Source: BOG-931 sp963781725 (GTDB lineage Bacteria; Pseudomonadota; Alphaproteobacteria; Rhizobiales; Xanthobacteraceae). From it: 64,000 nucleotides of DNA. Both the position numbers and the translations under genes were made by a program. Under the pieces are notes generated by a model that did no database searches, was not told the origin of the DNA, and saw only the letters and a list, made by a program, of their open reading frames with translations. The stretch lies in assembly GCA_963781725.1 (NCBI GenBank), contig CAWAGV010000002.1, positions 3,038,001-3,102,000 on the forward strand, in the 5' to 3' direction. Numbering within the stretch: position 1 is the stretch's first letter; the number at the start of each line of letters is the position of its first letter. Below are positions 44,127-53,882 of the stretch, piece after piece.

Positions 44127-45341
44127 TCAAATATATCCGAGTGTCGCACCGCTGATCGCGCCGAGAACAACGACCAGGAGCGGCGGCGCGCGCCAGACAA
44201 TGAGAAGGACGAAGCCCAAAAGTGCGAGACCGAAATCGCCGGGCGTTTTCACCGAGGTGACCCAAAGCGGATTGTAGAGTGCCGCGCCCAAAAGACCGAC
44301 GACCGCGGCGTTGACGCCGCGCATCATGGCTTGCGCGCTGTCGCGTTTGCGGAAGCCATCCCAGAACGGCAGCGCGCCGACCAGGATCAGTAGGCCGGGC
44401 AGAAATATGCCGATCAGTCCGAGGATCGCACCGGACACGCCATGCGGAGACGTATCGACGACGGTGCCGAGATAGGCCGCGAAGGTGAAGAGCGGTCCGG
44501 GCACCGCCTGCGCCGCGCCATACCCGGCCAGAAACGCATCGTCGCTGACCCAACCGGGCCCTACGAAAGCTTCGCGCAACAGCGGCAGCACGACGTGACC
44601 GCCGCCGAACACCAGTGCGCCCGAGCGATAAAACGCCTCAAACAACGCGACGCAGGATCCGCCCGTCGCTGCACGAAGGATTGGCAGCCCGGCGAGCAGG
44701 ATGAAAAACGCCGACAGTGCGATGGCGCCAGCCTTGTGCGATATCGGGATTTCGATGTGGCCCGTCGCGCTTTCCGTTGTGCCGCGGCATAGCCAGAGAC
44801 CGGCAACGCCGCCAAGCAGAATGGCGCCGATCTGCGCCGCGGATGAGCTGCTGAACAGGATGATCAGCGCCACGACGGTTGCGATGCTGGCGCGCGTGCG
44901 GTCGGGGCAGAGCGTACGCGACATGCCCCAGATCGCCTGGGCGACGATAGCCACGGCGACAAGCCGGAGTCCATGCAGCAGCCCGTCGCCAAACGTGCCG
45001 TGAAGCCTTCCCGCGCCGTAGGCGAACAGGATCAGGGCAACCGCGGAAGGCAGGGTAAAGCCGGCCCATGCCGCAAGTGCGCCGGGAAAATTCGCCCGCA
45101 GCAGCCCGATCGAAAATCCGACCTGACTCGACGCCGGACCGGGCAAGAATTGGCACAGGGCGACAAGGTCGGCGTAGGTCTTTTCGTCGAGCCATTGGCG
45201 GCGCACGACGAACTCTTCCCGGAAATAGCCAAGATGGGCGATCGGGCCGCCAAAGCAGGTCAGGCCAAGCCGCAGGAACGTGCCGAAAACTTCAGCGACG
45301 CTGCCGCGCATTTTGGACGTCGGGTCAGATGTCTCGCGCAT
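44127..45341 (-). CDS. chrA: chromate transporter (ChrA, long-chain type)
   Basis: 404 residues, taken from ATG 45341 (MRETSDPTSKMRGSVAE). Two homologous ChrA domains are present: LGLTCFGGPIAHLGYF with CQFLPGPASSQVGF, and SGALVFGGGHVVLPLL with QAVPGPLFTFAAY. The duplicated FGG and PGP motifs define the family, which exports chromate. No chromate reductase is nearby. Ribosome sites before the candidate starts are weak. Confidence 0.88.
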   Translation of the reverse strand: MRETSDPTSKMRGSVAEVFGTFLRLGLTCFGGPIAHLGYFREEFVVRRQWLDEKTYADLVALCQFLPGPASSQVGFSIGLLRANFPGALAAWAGFTLPSAVALILFAYGAGRLHGTFGDGLLHGLRLVAVAIVAQAIWGMSRTLCPDRTRASIATVVALIILFSSSSAAQIGAILLGGVAGLWLCRGTTESATGHIEIPISHKAGAIALSAFFILLAGLPILRAATGGSCVALFEAFYRSGALVFGGGHVVLPLLREAFVGPGWVSDDAFLAGYGAAQAVPGPLFTFAAYLGTVVDTSPHGVSGAILGLIGIFLPGLLILVGALPFWDGFRKRDSAQAMMRGVNAAVVGLLGAALYNPLWVTSVKTPGDFGLALLGFVLLIVWRAPPLLVVVLGAISGATLGYI

Positions 45342-45460
45342 AGGTCGTATTGTTGACAACTTACGGCATGCGGGCAACAGTTTGAAGCCAAGGCAGCGAA
45401 CAAGCTGCCGCGCCGTGCGAACGACAAAAAGAATCAGGCGCCATACCGGGGAGGGACACC

Positions 45461-46765
45461 ATGACAATCACGGTTCCGCAGGGACTTGCGCCGGGCGAAA
45501 CGGCCGCGATCGGCGCCGCAACGCGCGTGCGCTGGACCTATATCGCGCCGACGCTGTTGATCTACTGGATCATTTCCATGTTCGACAAGAGCAACATTTC
45601 TCTTGTCATGGCCGATCCAAAATTCCTGGACGAAATGCAGCTCGGCGGGAGGTCCGATCTGCTCGGCTGGCTGGCTTCCAGCATGTTCATTTCTTACAGC
45701 CTTGCCGCGCCGCTCTGGGGCTGGGCAGTGACGCGCTACGGACCGCGCAAAGCCACCGTGGCGAGCCTGATCGTTTGGGCGCTGACCTGTTTCTGGTCGG
45801 GGCTGTCCGCAAGTTACGGCATGCTGCTGGCTTCGCGTATCGGGCTGGGTATCGGCGAGGCGGCCTGTTATCCGGTCACCCTGGCGCTGGTCGCCAACTG
45901 GTTCGCGTTGCGCGAGCGCGGCAAGGCCACGTCCTACTGGTGGATCGGTACCATGATCGGTCCGATGCTGACCGGCCTTCTGGTCACGGCGCTGATCGTG
46001 AATTTTGGCTGGCGCGGTCAGTTCTATGCTCTGGGATTGCTGGCGCTGGTGCTGCCACTGCCGATGGTCTGGTTTCTGATACGCGACAAGCCGGAACAGC
46101 ATCCGGCCGTCAACCAGGCCGAAGCCAACCTCGTGCAGGCCGGCGCCATCGAGCACAATGACGATGCGCCGGGCCGGGTGCTGCGGGGCGTCAGCAGCGT
46201 GTGGCGCAATTACCGCTTCTGGCTGATGGTGGTTGCGATCTCATGTAACGCGATATTCTTCTGGGGCTGGTCGATCTGGCTGCCGACCTATTTGCGCACT
46301 GCGCGGCATTTCAGCTTCAGCACCTCCGGCTATCTGACTTTTGTGATCTACGGCTTTGCCGTTGTCACGATCCTGGTCATTGGCCGGGTTTCGGACCGCC
46401 TGTTTCGACGCGCGCCGTTCGCCGGCCTTGGCTGGTTCGGCGCGGCAATTTTGCTGATGGCGGCGGCCTTGGCGCCCGACGCCACATGGAGCGTTGTGCT
46501 GATGATCTGTGCGCTCTGCTCCCAGCAGGTCGGCATCTCTTGCGCCGAAATGCTGATGCACAGCGTCATCGGCACCGCCGATATGGGCAAATCGCAGGGC
46601 GTCCGGGCGCTGGTCACGCAGATGACCGGCGCGCTCTCGCCGCTGATGATCGGCTACGTCCTGGCGTATAGCGGCGGCGGGTTCATCGCGCCATTCGCGG
46701 TTCTTTCAGTTGCCGTCGTGGTCTCCGCCGGTTGCATGATCGCCTTAACACGGGAAGGATTTTGA
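45461..46765 (+). CDS. MFS transporter, anion:cation symporter type
   Basis: 434 residues, 12 helices, with a strong GGGGAGGG ribosome site. The family signature appears as IISMFDKSNISLVMADP in helix 1 and GWAVTRYGPRKATVAS after it, typical of sugar-acid and phthalate carriers of the ACS family. It is followed 1 nt later by an MBL-fold hydrolase gene. An imported ester or lactone processed by that hydrolase is a reasonable guess. Confidence 0.86.
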   Translation: MTITVPQGLAPGETAAIGAATRVRWTYIAPTLLIYWIISMFDKSNISLVMADPKFLDEMQLGGRSDLLGWLASSMFISYSLAAPLWGWAVTRYGPRKATVASLIVWALTCFWSGLSASYGMLLASRIGLGIGEAACYPVTLALVANWFALRERGKATSYWWIGTMIGPMLTGLLVTALIVNFGWRGQFYALGLLALVLPLPMVWFLIRDKPEQHPAVNQAEANLVQAGAIEHNDDAPGRVLRGVSSVWRNYRFWLMVVAISCNAIFFWGWSIWLPTYLRTARHFSFSTSGYLTFVIYGFAVVTILVIGRVSDRLFRRAPFAGLGWFGAAILLMAAALAPDATWSVVLMICALCSQQVGISCAEMLMHSVIGTADMGKSQGVRALVTQMTGALSPLMIGYVLAYSGGGFIAPFAVLSVAVVVSAGCMIALTREGF

Positions 46766-46766
46766 A

Positions 46767-47597
46767 ATGGCGCTTCCGAGCATGACGGTCGGCGGAGTTG
46801 AAGTCCAAGGCTTGAGCGACGGCACGCTGCCGACGTCGATCGACAAGGTTGTCGATATGACGCCGGCGCAGGTCGAGCAGCTGGTAGGCGGCACCGACAA
46901 TGGCACGTTCCAGATTCCGGTGAACAATTTTCTTATCCGCCGTGACGGCAAGATCATCATGATCGACGCCGGCGCCGGCAACACGATGTATCCGACGCTC
47001 GGCCGGCTTCCCGGCAATCTCCGCGGCGCTGGCATCGATCCAAAGGATGTCACGCACATTGTCATTACTCATCTGCACGGCGATCACGCCAACGGCCTGG
47101 TCGATGACGACGGCAAACCGCACTATCCGAATGCCGAGATTGTCGTGCACGAGATCGAAGCCGACTTCTGGATGAAACCGGACGGCGCCAACGACCCCGA
47201 CAAGGTCAAGGGCAACCGGGCGCGGACCAAGATCAACCTGAAACCCTATCTCGATCGCATCCATCGGGTGCGCGGCAGCGACGCGTATCTGGGCTTCGTG
47301 CCGATCGTCGCTCCCGGTCACACGCCGGGCCATACCTGCTGGCTGCTGACTGCGCCGGGCGGCGGCGGATTTATGGCGCTGGGAGATGTAATCCACGTCT
47401 CCGCGATCCAGGTCTCGCATCCCGATGCCGGGATGATCTACGATCTCGACAAGGATCAGGCGGTGAAGTCGCGCAAGCGCATCCTCGACATGGCGGCGAC
47501 CGAGCGTTTTGCGATCGCCGGCGCCCACGTTAACGCGCCGGGTTTCGGCCACGTCGTCCGCAAAGGCGCAAGCTTCGCGTTCGAACCGGCGGGCTGA
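46767..47597 (+). CDS. MBL-fold metallo-hydrolase
   Basis: 276 residues with the metal motif H102-L-H104-G-D106-H107, the APGHTPGHTCWLL segment with a further His, the Asp in ALGDVIH and a terminal His in AGAHVN. This pattern resembles lactonase-type (quorum-quenching-like) members as well as general esterases. No export signal. Coupling to the adjacent MFS carrier suggests hydrolysis of the imported substrate. Confidence 0.87.
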   Translation: MALPSMTVGGVEVQGLSDGTLPTSIDKVVDMTPAQVEQLVGGTDNGTFQIPVNNFLIRRDGKIIMIDAGAGNTMYPTLGRLPGNLRGAGIDPKDVTHIVITHLHGDHANGLVDDDGKPHYPNAEIVVHEIEADFWMKPDGANDPDKVKGNRARTKINLKPYLDRIHRVRGSDAYLGFVPIVAPGHTPGHTCWLLTAPGGGGFMALGDVIHVSAIQVSHPDAGMIYDLDKDQAVKSRKRILDMAATERFAIAGAHVNAPGFGHVVRKGASFAFEPAG

Positions 47598-47685
47598 TCC
47601 GGAGAAAACCGGGCCTCGCCATTTTGCGCGGCATCGGCAACAGGCCGGCTGTTCTCGCCTTGGCTTATCCGCCACCAGATTCATA

Positions 47686-47720
47686 CTACCGCCGATCAGT
47701 ACGGTGGTAGAAAATTCTAC
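47686..47720. promoter_or_regulatory. overlapping palindromes upstream of the sulfite-reductase operon
   Basis: Two symmetric elements overlap: CTACCGCCG/CGGTGGTAG with a seven-base loop (47686-47710, one mismatch) and the perfect 14-bp GTAGAAAATTCTAC (47707-47720). They lie 68-102 bp before the DUF2849 start, in an AT-rich patch, as expected for an operator controlling sulfate assimilation. Confidence 0.42.
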
Positions 47721-47787
47721 TATTTGCAGCCAAAAATTCGCTCCTATATAGAAAACTGTTCCTATTGGCGTGGAAATGAGGCTGAAA

Positions 47788-48111
47788 ATGACATCCCCGC
47801 TCGAACAGAAGAAAATCAAAATCACCGGGCCGGTGGTCATCACCGCCAATCGCGTCGGCGACGGTGCGGTGGTGTATCGCCGCGCCGATGGTGGCTGGAC
47901 CACGCATCTCGACGATGCGGCGATCGCAACCAGCAGCGAGGGTGCACACACCCTGATGGATGCCGCGACGGGCGACGATCTCCGCGCGGTCGGTCCCTAT
48001 GTCGCCCCGGTCAAAGTCGGTGCAAGCGGTGAGGTACGCCCGGGTAACCTGCGCGAACTCATCCGCCTTGGCGGTCCTACGATCGATCTGCCGGTAACGT
48101 TCGGCATCTGA
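47788..48111 (+). CDS. DUF2849 protein of the sulfite-reductase operon
   Basis: 107 residues from the ATG at 47788, which is preceded by GAGG. It starts MTSPLEQKKIKITGPVVIT and has ANRVGDGAVVYRRADGGW, the conserved DUF2849 core. In related genomes this gene regularly precedes cysI. The role is not established; sulfite-pathway regulation or redox support is inferred from synteny. Confidence 0.85.
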   Translation: MTSPLEQKKIKITGPVVITANRVGDGAVVYRRADGGWTTHLDDAAIATSSEGAHTLMDAATGDDLRAVGPYVAPVKVGASGEVRPGNLRELIRLGGPTIDLPVTFGI

Positions 48112-48146
48112 CGGCCGGCATCGCAAGCCGGCATTCGAGGCGGGTC

Positions 48147-49803
48147 ATGTACGTCTACGATGCGTTCGACCGGACGCTGGTGAGCGAACGAGTTCGCGGA
48201 ATTCCGCGACCAAGTTGCGCGGCGCCTTTCCGGAGAGCTGACCGAGGAGGAATTCAAGCCGCTGCGCTTGATGAATGGCGTGTACCTGCAACTGCACGCC
48301 TATATGCTGCGCATCGCCATTCCCTACGGCACGCTGTCGACCGAGCAACTGCGCATGCTCGCGCGCGTCGCCCGCCGCTATGACCGCGGCTACGGCCATT
48401 TCACCACCCGGCAGAACATCCAGTTCCACTGGATCAAGCTGGAGGAGCTGCCGGACGCGATGGCTGAGCTTGCCAGCGTCGGGATGCACGGCATGCAGAC
48501 CAGCGGCAATGTCGTGCGCAACATCACCACCGATCAGTGGGCCGGTGTGGCCACCGACGAAATCGAAGATCCGCGCGTCTGGGCCGAGGTGATCCGCCAG
48601 CACGTCACGCTGCATCCCGAATTTTCGTTCATGCCGCGCAAGTTCAAGATTGCGGTTGGTTCATCGTCCCACGATCGCGCGGCGCTGCGCATCCACGATC
48701 TTGCATTGCAGCTGCACCGCAACGATGCCGGGGAGCTTGGTTTTGAGGTCATGGTCGGCGGCGGCCTTGGGCGCACGCCGTTCCTTGCCAAGACCGTCAA
48801 GCCGTTCCTGCACCGGCGCGACGTGTTGAGTTACGTCGAAGCGGTGCTGCGCACCTACAATCAGTTCGGCCGCCGCGACAACATCTACAAGGCGCGCATC
48901 AAGATCCTGGTTCATGAACTCGGCGTCGATGCCTTCTCAAAGGAAGTCGAGACTGAGTGGCAGAGCATCAAGGACGGGGCACTGGCGCTCGATGATGAAA
49001 TCGTCGCCGAAATTGCCGGCCGCTTCCGCTATCCGGTTTACGAGAATCTCTCCGACAATCCGCCGGAATTGACCGGGGCTCGCCGCGAACGTGGTTTCGA
49101 TACCTGGTTCGGCAATTCCGTCGCCAAACACAAAATGCCCGGCTACGCCATCGTGACGCTGTCGCTGAAGCCGGAAGGCGGTACGCCCGGCGACGCGACC
49201 GCGGAGCAGATGGACGCCATTGCCGACCTCGCCGACCGGTATTCATTCGGCGAAGTGCGCGTCGGCCACGAGCAGAATCTGGTGCTGCCGCATGTGGCGC
49301 AACGCGACCTGCCGGCGGTGTGGCGCGCGCTCGACGCCGTCGGCGTTGCCTTGCCGAATGTGAACCTGATCTCGGACATTATTTCGTGCCCCGGTCTCGA
49401 CTATTGCAGCCTGGCCAACGCGCGCTCGATCCCGATCGCGCAGGAACTGACCCGGCGCTTCCGTAATCTCGACCTGCAACGCGATCTCGGCCGAATCCAC
49501 GTCAACATTTCCGGCTGCATCAACGCCTGCGGCCATCACCATGTCGGCCATATCGGCATTCTCGGCGTCGAGAAGAACGGCGAGGAATTTTACCAGATCA
49601 CGCTTGGCGGCAAGGCTGACGAAGATTCCCAGCTCGGTGTGCTGATCGGTCCTGCCGTGCCTTATGCGCAGGTTGCCGATGTAGTCGAGGATATCGCGCA
49701 GGCCTATCTCGAACTGCGCCAGCGGCCCGAGGAGCTGTTCATCGATACCGTCAAACGGACCGGTGTCGAACCGTTCAGGGAGCGCGTCTATGCCACTCGT
49801 TGA
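48147..49803 (+). pseudogene. cysI: sulfite/nitrite reductase haemoprotein gene with a one-base insertion near the start
   Basis: The N-terminus MYVYDAFDRTLVSERVR is typical of alphaproteobacterial CysI. An extra G at 48198-48199 shifts the frame. The proper frame resumes as EFRDQVARRLSGELTEEEF and runs to 49803, giving about 551 residues when corrected. Sirohaem/[4Fe-4S] ligands lie in SCPGLDYCS and SGCINACGHH. The enzyme reduces sulfite to sulfide with six electrons. If the shift is real, a downstream start near 48268 would give a shortened protein lacking the first 41 residues. Confidence 0.88.
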
Positions 49804-50311
49804 GAACGGCCGCATCGTCGAAGACCATTTCGTCCGCGTGGCCGATGACGTGCCGGTTCCGGATCGCGTGCCGGTCCTGGTTTCGGCCAAGCAATTCCTC
49901 GCCGAAGCCAATGAGCTGATCGGCCGCGACGGCTCGCTCGGCGTGCTGTGGCCGAACGATCGCCGCGTTGGCGAACTCGAACCACGGCTCGGCCATCTCG
50001 CCCTGATCGCGCTCAATTTCCCGAAGTTCCGCGATGGCCGCGCCTACAGTCAATCCCGGTTGCTGCGCGAGCAGTTCGGCTTTCGCGGCACGTTGCGCGC
50101 AACCGGCGATGTGCTGCGCGATCAATTCCACTTCCTTGTTCGTGCCGGCTTCGATTTATTCGAGGTCAAGAAGCCGGCCGACGCCAGGGTGTTCGCCGAG
50201 GTGCTGAACCGTTACAGCGTGGTCTATCAGCCGGGCGCTGACGGCCGCACCGCGGCTTTGCGGCGCCGATTGCAGAGCGACGCCAAAGTTCCCAAGCGCG
50301 AAAACGCATAG
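49790..50311 (+). CDS. DUF934 protein of the sulfite-reductase operon
   Basis: 173 residues from ATG 49790, overlapping cysI by 14 nt. It opens MPLVENGRIVEDHFVRVADD and has PNDRRVGELEPRLGHLALIALNFPKFRDGRAY, the usual DUF934 block. The family accompanies cysI and may couple it to electron supply. In many relatives cysH follows next; here the next gene is an unrelated dehydrogenase, so cysH lies elsewhere. Confidence 0.85.
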   Translation: MPLVENGRIVEDHFVRVADDVPVPDRVPVLVSAKQFLAEANELIGRDGSLGVLWPNDRRVGELEPRLGHLALIALNFPKFRDGRAYSQSRLLREQFGFRGTLRATGDVLRDQFHFLVRAGFDLFEVKKPADARVFAEVLNRYSVVYQPGADGRTAALRRRLQSDAKVPKRENA

Positions 50312-50399
50312 CCGACAACGGTTGGCGAGCCCATGCGGCCGCTGGAATCCGCCGGACGCTAGCTGCTATGGTGCGCCTCGTTTTGGAGACGAGGACATT

Positions 50400-51257
50400 A
50401 TGACTCCAGTTGTTGCAGTGATCGCGCCCGGCATGATGGGCGCCGGCGTCGGCAAGCGGCTTGCCGACAATGGGCTCAAGGTCCTGACCTCGCTGCAGGG
50501 CCGCAGCCAGGAGACGGTCGCGCGGGCGAAGCAATCCGGGATCGTCGACGCAAGCGATAACGAGATTGCGGCTGCCGATTTCATCCTGTCGATCCTGCCG
50601 CCGGGCGACGCGCTGGCCTTGGCCGAACGGTTTGCGCCAGCGCTGAAGGCCAGCAATGCAAAGCCGGTCTACGTCGATTGCAACGCCATCAACCCGAAGA
50701 CCGTCGAGCGTGTCGCGGCGGCGATCGCGCCGACCGGTAGCCCGTTTGTCGATGCCGGCATCATCGGCTCGCCGCCGAAGCCGGGCGACGCCGGGCCGCG
50801 GCTTTACGCCTCCGGCCCCTCGGCGCAACGCTTCGCCACGTTGCGCGACTACGGCCTCGACATCCGCGTGCTGGGCGGGCCGCTGAGCAGCGCCTCGGCG
50901 TTGAAGATGTCCTATGCAGGCATCACCAAGGGTACGCAGGCGATCGGGGCTGCGATGATGCTCGCGGCGACGCGCGCCGGCACCGCCGACGATCTGCTCA
51001 AAGAGCTGCAATCGAGCCAGAAGGAAATGTTCGCGTGGTTCAAGCGCGGCCTGACGCTGATGCCGCCCAAGGCCTATCGCTGGATCGCGGAAATGCACGA
51101 GATCGCGGGCTTCGTCGGCGACGATCCGAGTGCCGGCGAGCTCTACGAAGGCGCCGCGCATTTCTACGAGCACATCGCGGAAGATTTCGATGGCGAAAAG
51201 AAAGACGTGACGGCGCTGATGGACTTCCTGGGGAAGGGGCCGCCGGCTAACGGTTGA
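50400..51257 (+). CDS. NAD(P)-dependent beta-hydroxyacid-dehydrogenase-like protein (DUF1932)
   Basis: 285 residues; the start at 50400 follows GAGGA. The N-terminal Rossmann motif is VIAPGMMGAGVGKRL. The second domain (SSASALKMSYAGITKGTQAI) matches DUF1932, found in relatives of 6-phosphogluconate and 3-hydroxyisobutyrate dehydrogenases. The substrate is unknown. Its 3' end overlaps the livM 3' end by 11 nt on the other strand. Confidence 0.8.
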   Translation: MTPVVAVIAPGMMGAGVGKRLADNGLKVLTSLQGRSQETVARAKQSGIVDASDNEIAAADFILSILPPGDALALAERFAPALKASNAKPVYVDCNAINPKTVERVAAAIAPTGSPFVDAGIIGSPPKPGDAGPRLYASGPSAQRFATLRDYGLDIRVLGGPLSSASALKMSYAGITKGTQAIGAAMMLAATRAGTADDLLKELQSSQKEMFAWFKRGLTLMPPKAYRWIAEMHEIAGFVGDDPSAGELYEGAAHFYEHIAEDFDGEKKDVTALMDFLGKGPPANG

Positions 51258-52248
51258 GCCAGCGCCGCGCAAAGCCGAGCAGGCCCTGCGGCAGGAAGAT
51301 GATCATCACGATGAAAACCACGCCGAGCGGTATCAGGTAGGGGAACTGATCGCCGAATAGCCGTGACAGTAATTCGCGCATCAACTGGAAGAATCCGGCG
51401 CCGACAATCGGCCCGACCAGGGTGCCGACGCCGCCCATGACGTTGAAGATCACGGTGTCGCCGGACGTGATGAAATAAACGAAGTCCGGTGCGGCGAACT
51501 GGTTCTGGATGGCGTAGAGCACGCCGGCCAGTCCGGCGAACAATCCGGACAACAACACCGACACGATCTTGTAGCGCTTCACCGCATAGCCGATGGCGCG
51601 GGTGCGGGCTTCGTTTTCGCGGATCGATTGCAGCACCATGCCGAACGGCGATTGGGTCAGCCGCCGCAGGAACAGGTAGGACGCCGTCACCACCGCGAGC
51701 ACGAACCAGTGCATCGTCGTCGATGTGAAGCGTGCGTCGTACAGGAATGGAATCGACAGGTGTGGCCGGGTGAAGATCAGGCCGTTTTCGCCGCCCGTCA
51801 CCGTCGTCCAGGTGAAGATGATCACGTAGAAGATCTGGCTGAAGATCAGCGTGGTGATGGCAAAATAGATGTCGCGCAGGCGCGTGGAAAAATAGGCGAC
51901 GAACAGCGCCGCGCCCGCTGCTCCGGCGAGGCCGAACAGCAACGCCAGCCAAAGGTTCGGCGGGCTGTGAATCAGCAGGGCGCCCGCGGCGCCGTACATG
52001 CCCAGACCAAAAAAAGCCGAATGGCCGAACGAAACCATTCCGGTATATCCGATCAGCAGGTCCGACGACATCGCCAGCAAGCCCCAGATCAGGATTTCGG
52101 TGAGGAAGCGCCGCCAGAATTCCGGCAGCACGAACGGCGCCGCGATCAGGATCGCCATCACCACGCAAAAGCCGATCCAGAACACGGCGGTGTGGCTCAG
52201 CAGCGGCCTGGCGGGTGGCGCGGGTCTGTCGAGCGGCACTGCGGTCAT
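51247..52248 (-). CDS. livM: branched-chain-type ABC permease (LivM)
   Basis: 333 residues from ATG 52248, which overlaps the livH stop by 4 nt. Multiple helices plus the family EAA-like segment around RENEARTRAIGYAVKRYKIV and the ending PLGVVFIVMIIFLPQGLLG. It forms the channel with LivH. Last gene of the operon. Confidence 0.88.
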   Translation of the reverse strand: MTAVPLDRPAPPARPLLSHTAVFWIGFCVVMAILIAAPFVLPEFWRRFLTEILIWGLLAMSSDLLIGYTGMVSFGHSAFFGLGMYGAAGALLIHSPPNLWLALLFGLAGAAGAALFVAYFSTRLRDIYFAITTLIFSQIFYVIIFTWTTVTGGENGLIFTRPHLSIPFLYDARFTSTTMHWFVLAVVTASYLFLRRLTQSPFGMVLQSIRENEARTRAIGYAVKRYKIVSVLLSGLFAGLAGVLYAIQNQFAAPDFVYFITSGDTVIFNVMGGVGTLVGPIVGAGFFQLMRELLSRLFGDQFPYLIPLGVVFIVMIIFLPQGLLGFARRWLNR

Positions 52249-53141
52249 TTTGGTGTCGCCACGAACAGGCCGGTGGGGCGAAACAGCAGGGTGAGGATCA
52301 GCACGACGAACGACACGATCACCGCCTGCGATGGGTCGAGCCAAATCGCAGCGTAGGCCTCAAGCAGGCTGATGAAGATCGCGGCGGCGATCGAGCCGCC
52401 AAGATTGCCCATGCCGCCGACCACGACGACGATGAAAGCCTTGAGCACCCAGTCGAGTCCCATGGTGTGGCTGACGCCGCCGAGCGGGCCGAACAGCACG
52501 CCGCTTGCCGCCGCCATGGCCGAGCCCATGGCGAACACGCCGGTGAACACCCACGGCACCGGAATGCCCATGGCCTGCGCCATGATGCGGTCCTGGCTGG
52601 TGGCGCGGATCCAGACGCCGAACTTGCCGTATTTCAGATAGAGCCAGAACCCGCCGATGATGGCCGCCGACAGGGCTGCAATCAAAATCCGGTACCAGGG
52701 ATATTGCAGGTAGAACAACTGGAAATACGTCTCGATCGGCGCGGGAATCTTGCGCTCGATCGGGCCGAACTGCCACAGCGCGTAGTTTTGCAGGATCAGT
52801 GAGACACCGAATGTCACGAGGATGGTGTTGAGCGGATCGCGCCCGATCAGCGGCCGCAATGTCACGATCTGCAAGGCGGCGCCGAAGATGGCGACGATGA
52901 TTGCCGACGCCAGAAGGCCGAGCCAGAAGCTGCCGGTGCTGGCGACGACAAGGGCGCCGACATAGGCGCCGAGCATGAACAGCTCGCCGTGGGCAAAATT
53001 CACGACGTCGAGAATGCCGAAGATCAACGTCAGTCCGGATGCAACCAGCGCCAGGATCAGCCCGGTGACGATGCCGTTGACGGTCTGAATGATGATCAGA
53101 TCGAGCGGGATGGCATGCAGGAAATGGCTGATCGCATCCAT
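52245..53141 (-). CDS. livH: branched-chain-type ABC permease (LivH)
   Basis: 298 residues, eight or so helices, with GLILALVASGLTLIFGILD and NFAHGELFMLGAYVGALVV at the N-terminus, the hallmark of LivH. It starts 3 nt after the livF stop and is translationally coupled to livM. Confidence 0.89.
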   Translation of the reverse strand: MDAISHFLHAIPLDLIIIQTVNGIVTGLILALVASGLTLIFGILDVVNFAHGELFMLGAYVGALVVASTGSFWLGLLASAIIVAIFGAALQIVTLRPLIGRDPLNTILVTFGVSLILQNYALWQFGPIERKIPAPIETYFQLFYLQYPWYRILIAALSAAIIGGFWLYLKYGKFGVWIRATSQDRIMAQAMGIPVPWVFTGVFAMGSAMAAASGVLFGPLGGVSHTMGLDWVLKAFIVVVVGGMGNLGGSIAAAIFISLLEAYAAIWLDPSQAVIVSFVVLILTLLFRPTGLFVATPK

Positions 53142-53144
53142 CGT

Positions 53145-53882
53145 TCACACGCCCAGATATTGTTTGATGACCGCGTTGTTCACGTCGATCTCGCTGCTGG
53201 CGCAATGATGGCGCACCACGCCCTTTTCCATGATGTAGACCCGCTGGCTGGCGGCAAGCGTCAGCGGCACGTTTTGCTCCACCAGCAGAATGGCGACGCC
53301 TTCCTTGTGCAAGACATCGATGATTTGTCCGATTTGCGACACCATGCGCGGCATCAGGCCCTCGGTCGGCTCATCGAGCAGGATGATTTTCGGCTCCAGC
53401 ATCATGGCGCGGGCGATAGCAAGCATTTGCTGCTCGCCGCCGGAAAGCGTGCCGCCAGCCTGGTTGCGGCGCTCGGCCAGCACCGGGAAATAAGTGAACA
53501 CCTTGTCGAGCAGGGAGCGGCGCTTTTGCTCCGTGACGCCTTCGCGGTCAAAGCCGGTGCGCAGGTTCTCCATCACCGTGAGTAGACGGAAAACGCGCCG
53601 GTCCTCGGGCACGTAGGCGATGCCGAGCCGTGCGAGTTTATGCGGCGGGAGGCCGGTAATCGTTTCGCCGTCGAGCCGCACCGTGCCGCGGCTCGGCCGC
53701 ACCAGCCCCATGATGGTCTTCAGCGTCGTGCTTTTGCCGACGCCGTTGCGGCCGAGAAGGCCGACCACCTCGCCGGGGCCGACGGTGATCGAGACGCCGT
53801 GCAGGATATGGCTCTTGCCATAATAAGTATGCACGTCCTCGACCCGGACGAGCGGCGCGATGCTATCGGCGGCAGCGCTCAT
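53145..53882 (-). CDS. livF: branched-chain-type ABC ATPase (LivF)
   Basis: 245 residues from ATG 53882. Walker A GLLGRNGVGKST, signature LSGGEQQMLAIARAMM and Walker B IILLDEPTEGL are all intact. It overlaps the livG stop by 4 nt and powers the importer. Confidence 0.9.
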   Translation of the reverse strand: MSAAADSIAPLVRVEDVHTYYGKSHILHGVSITVGPGEVVGLLGRNGVGKSTTLKTIMGLVRPSRGTVRLDGETITGLPPHKLARLGIAYVPEDRRVFRLLTVMENLRTGFDREGVTEQKRRSLLDKVFTYFPVLAERRNQAGGTLSGGEQQMLAIARAMMLEPKIILLDEPTEGLMPRMVSQIGQIIDVLHKEGVAILLVEQNVPLTLAASQRVYIMEKGVVRHHCASSEIDVNNAVIKQYLGV

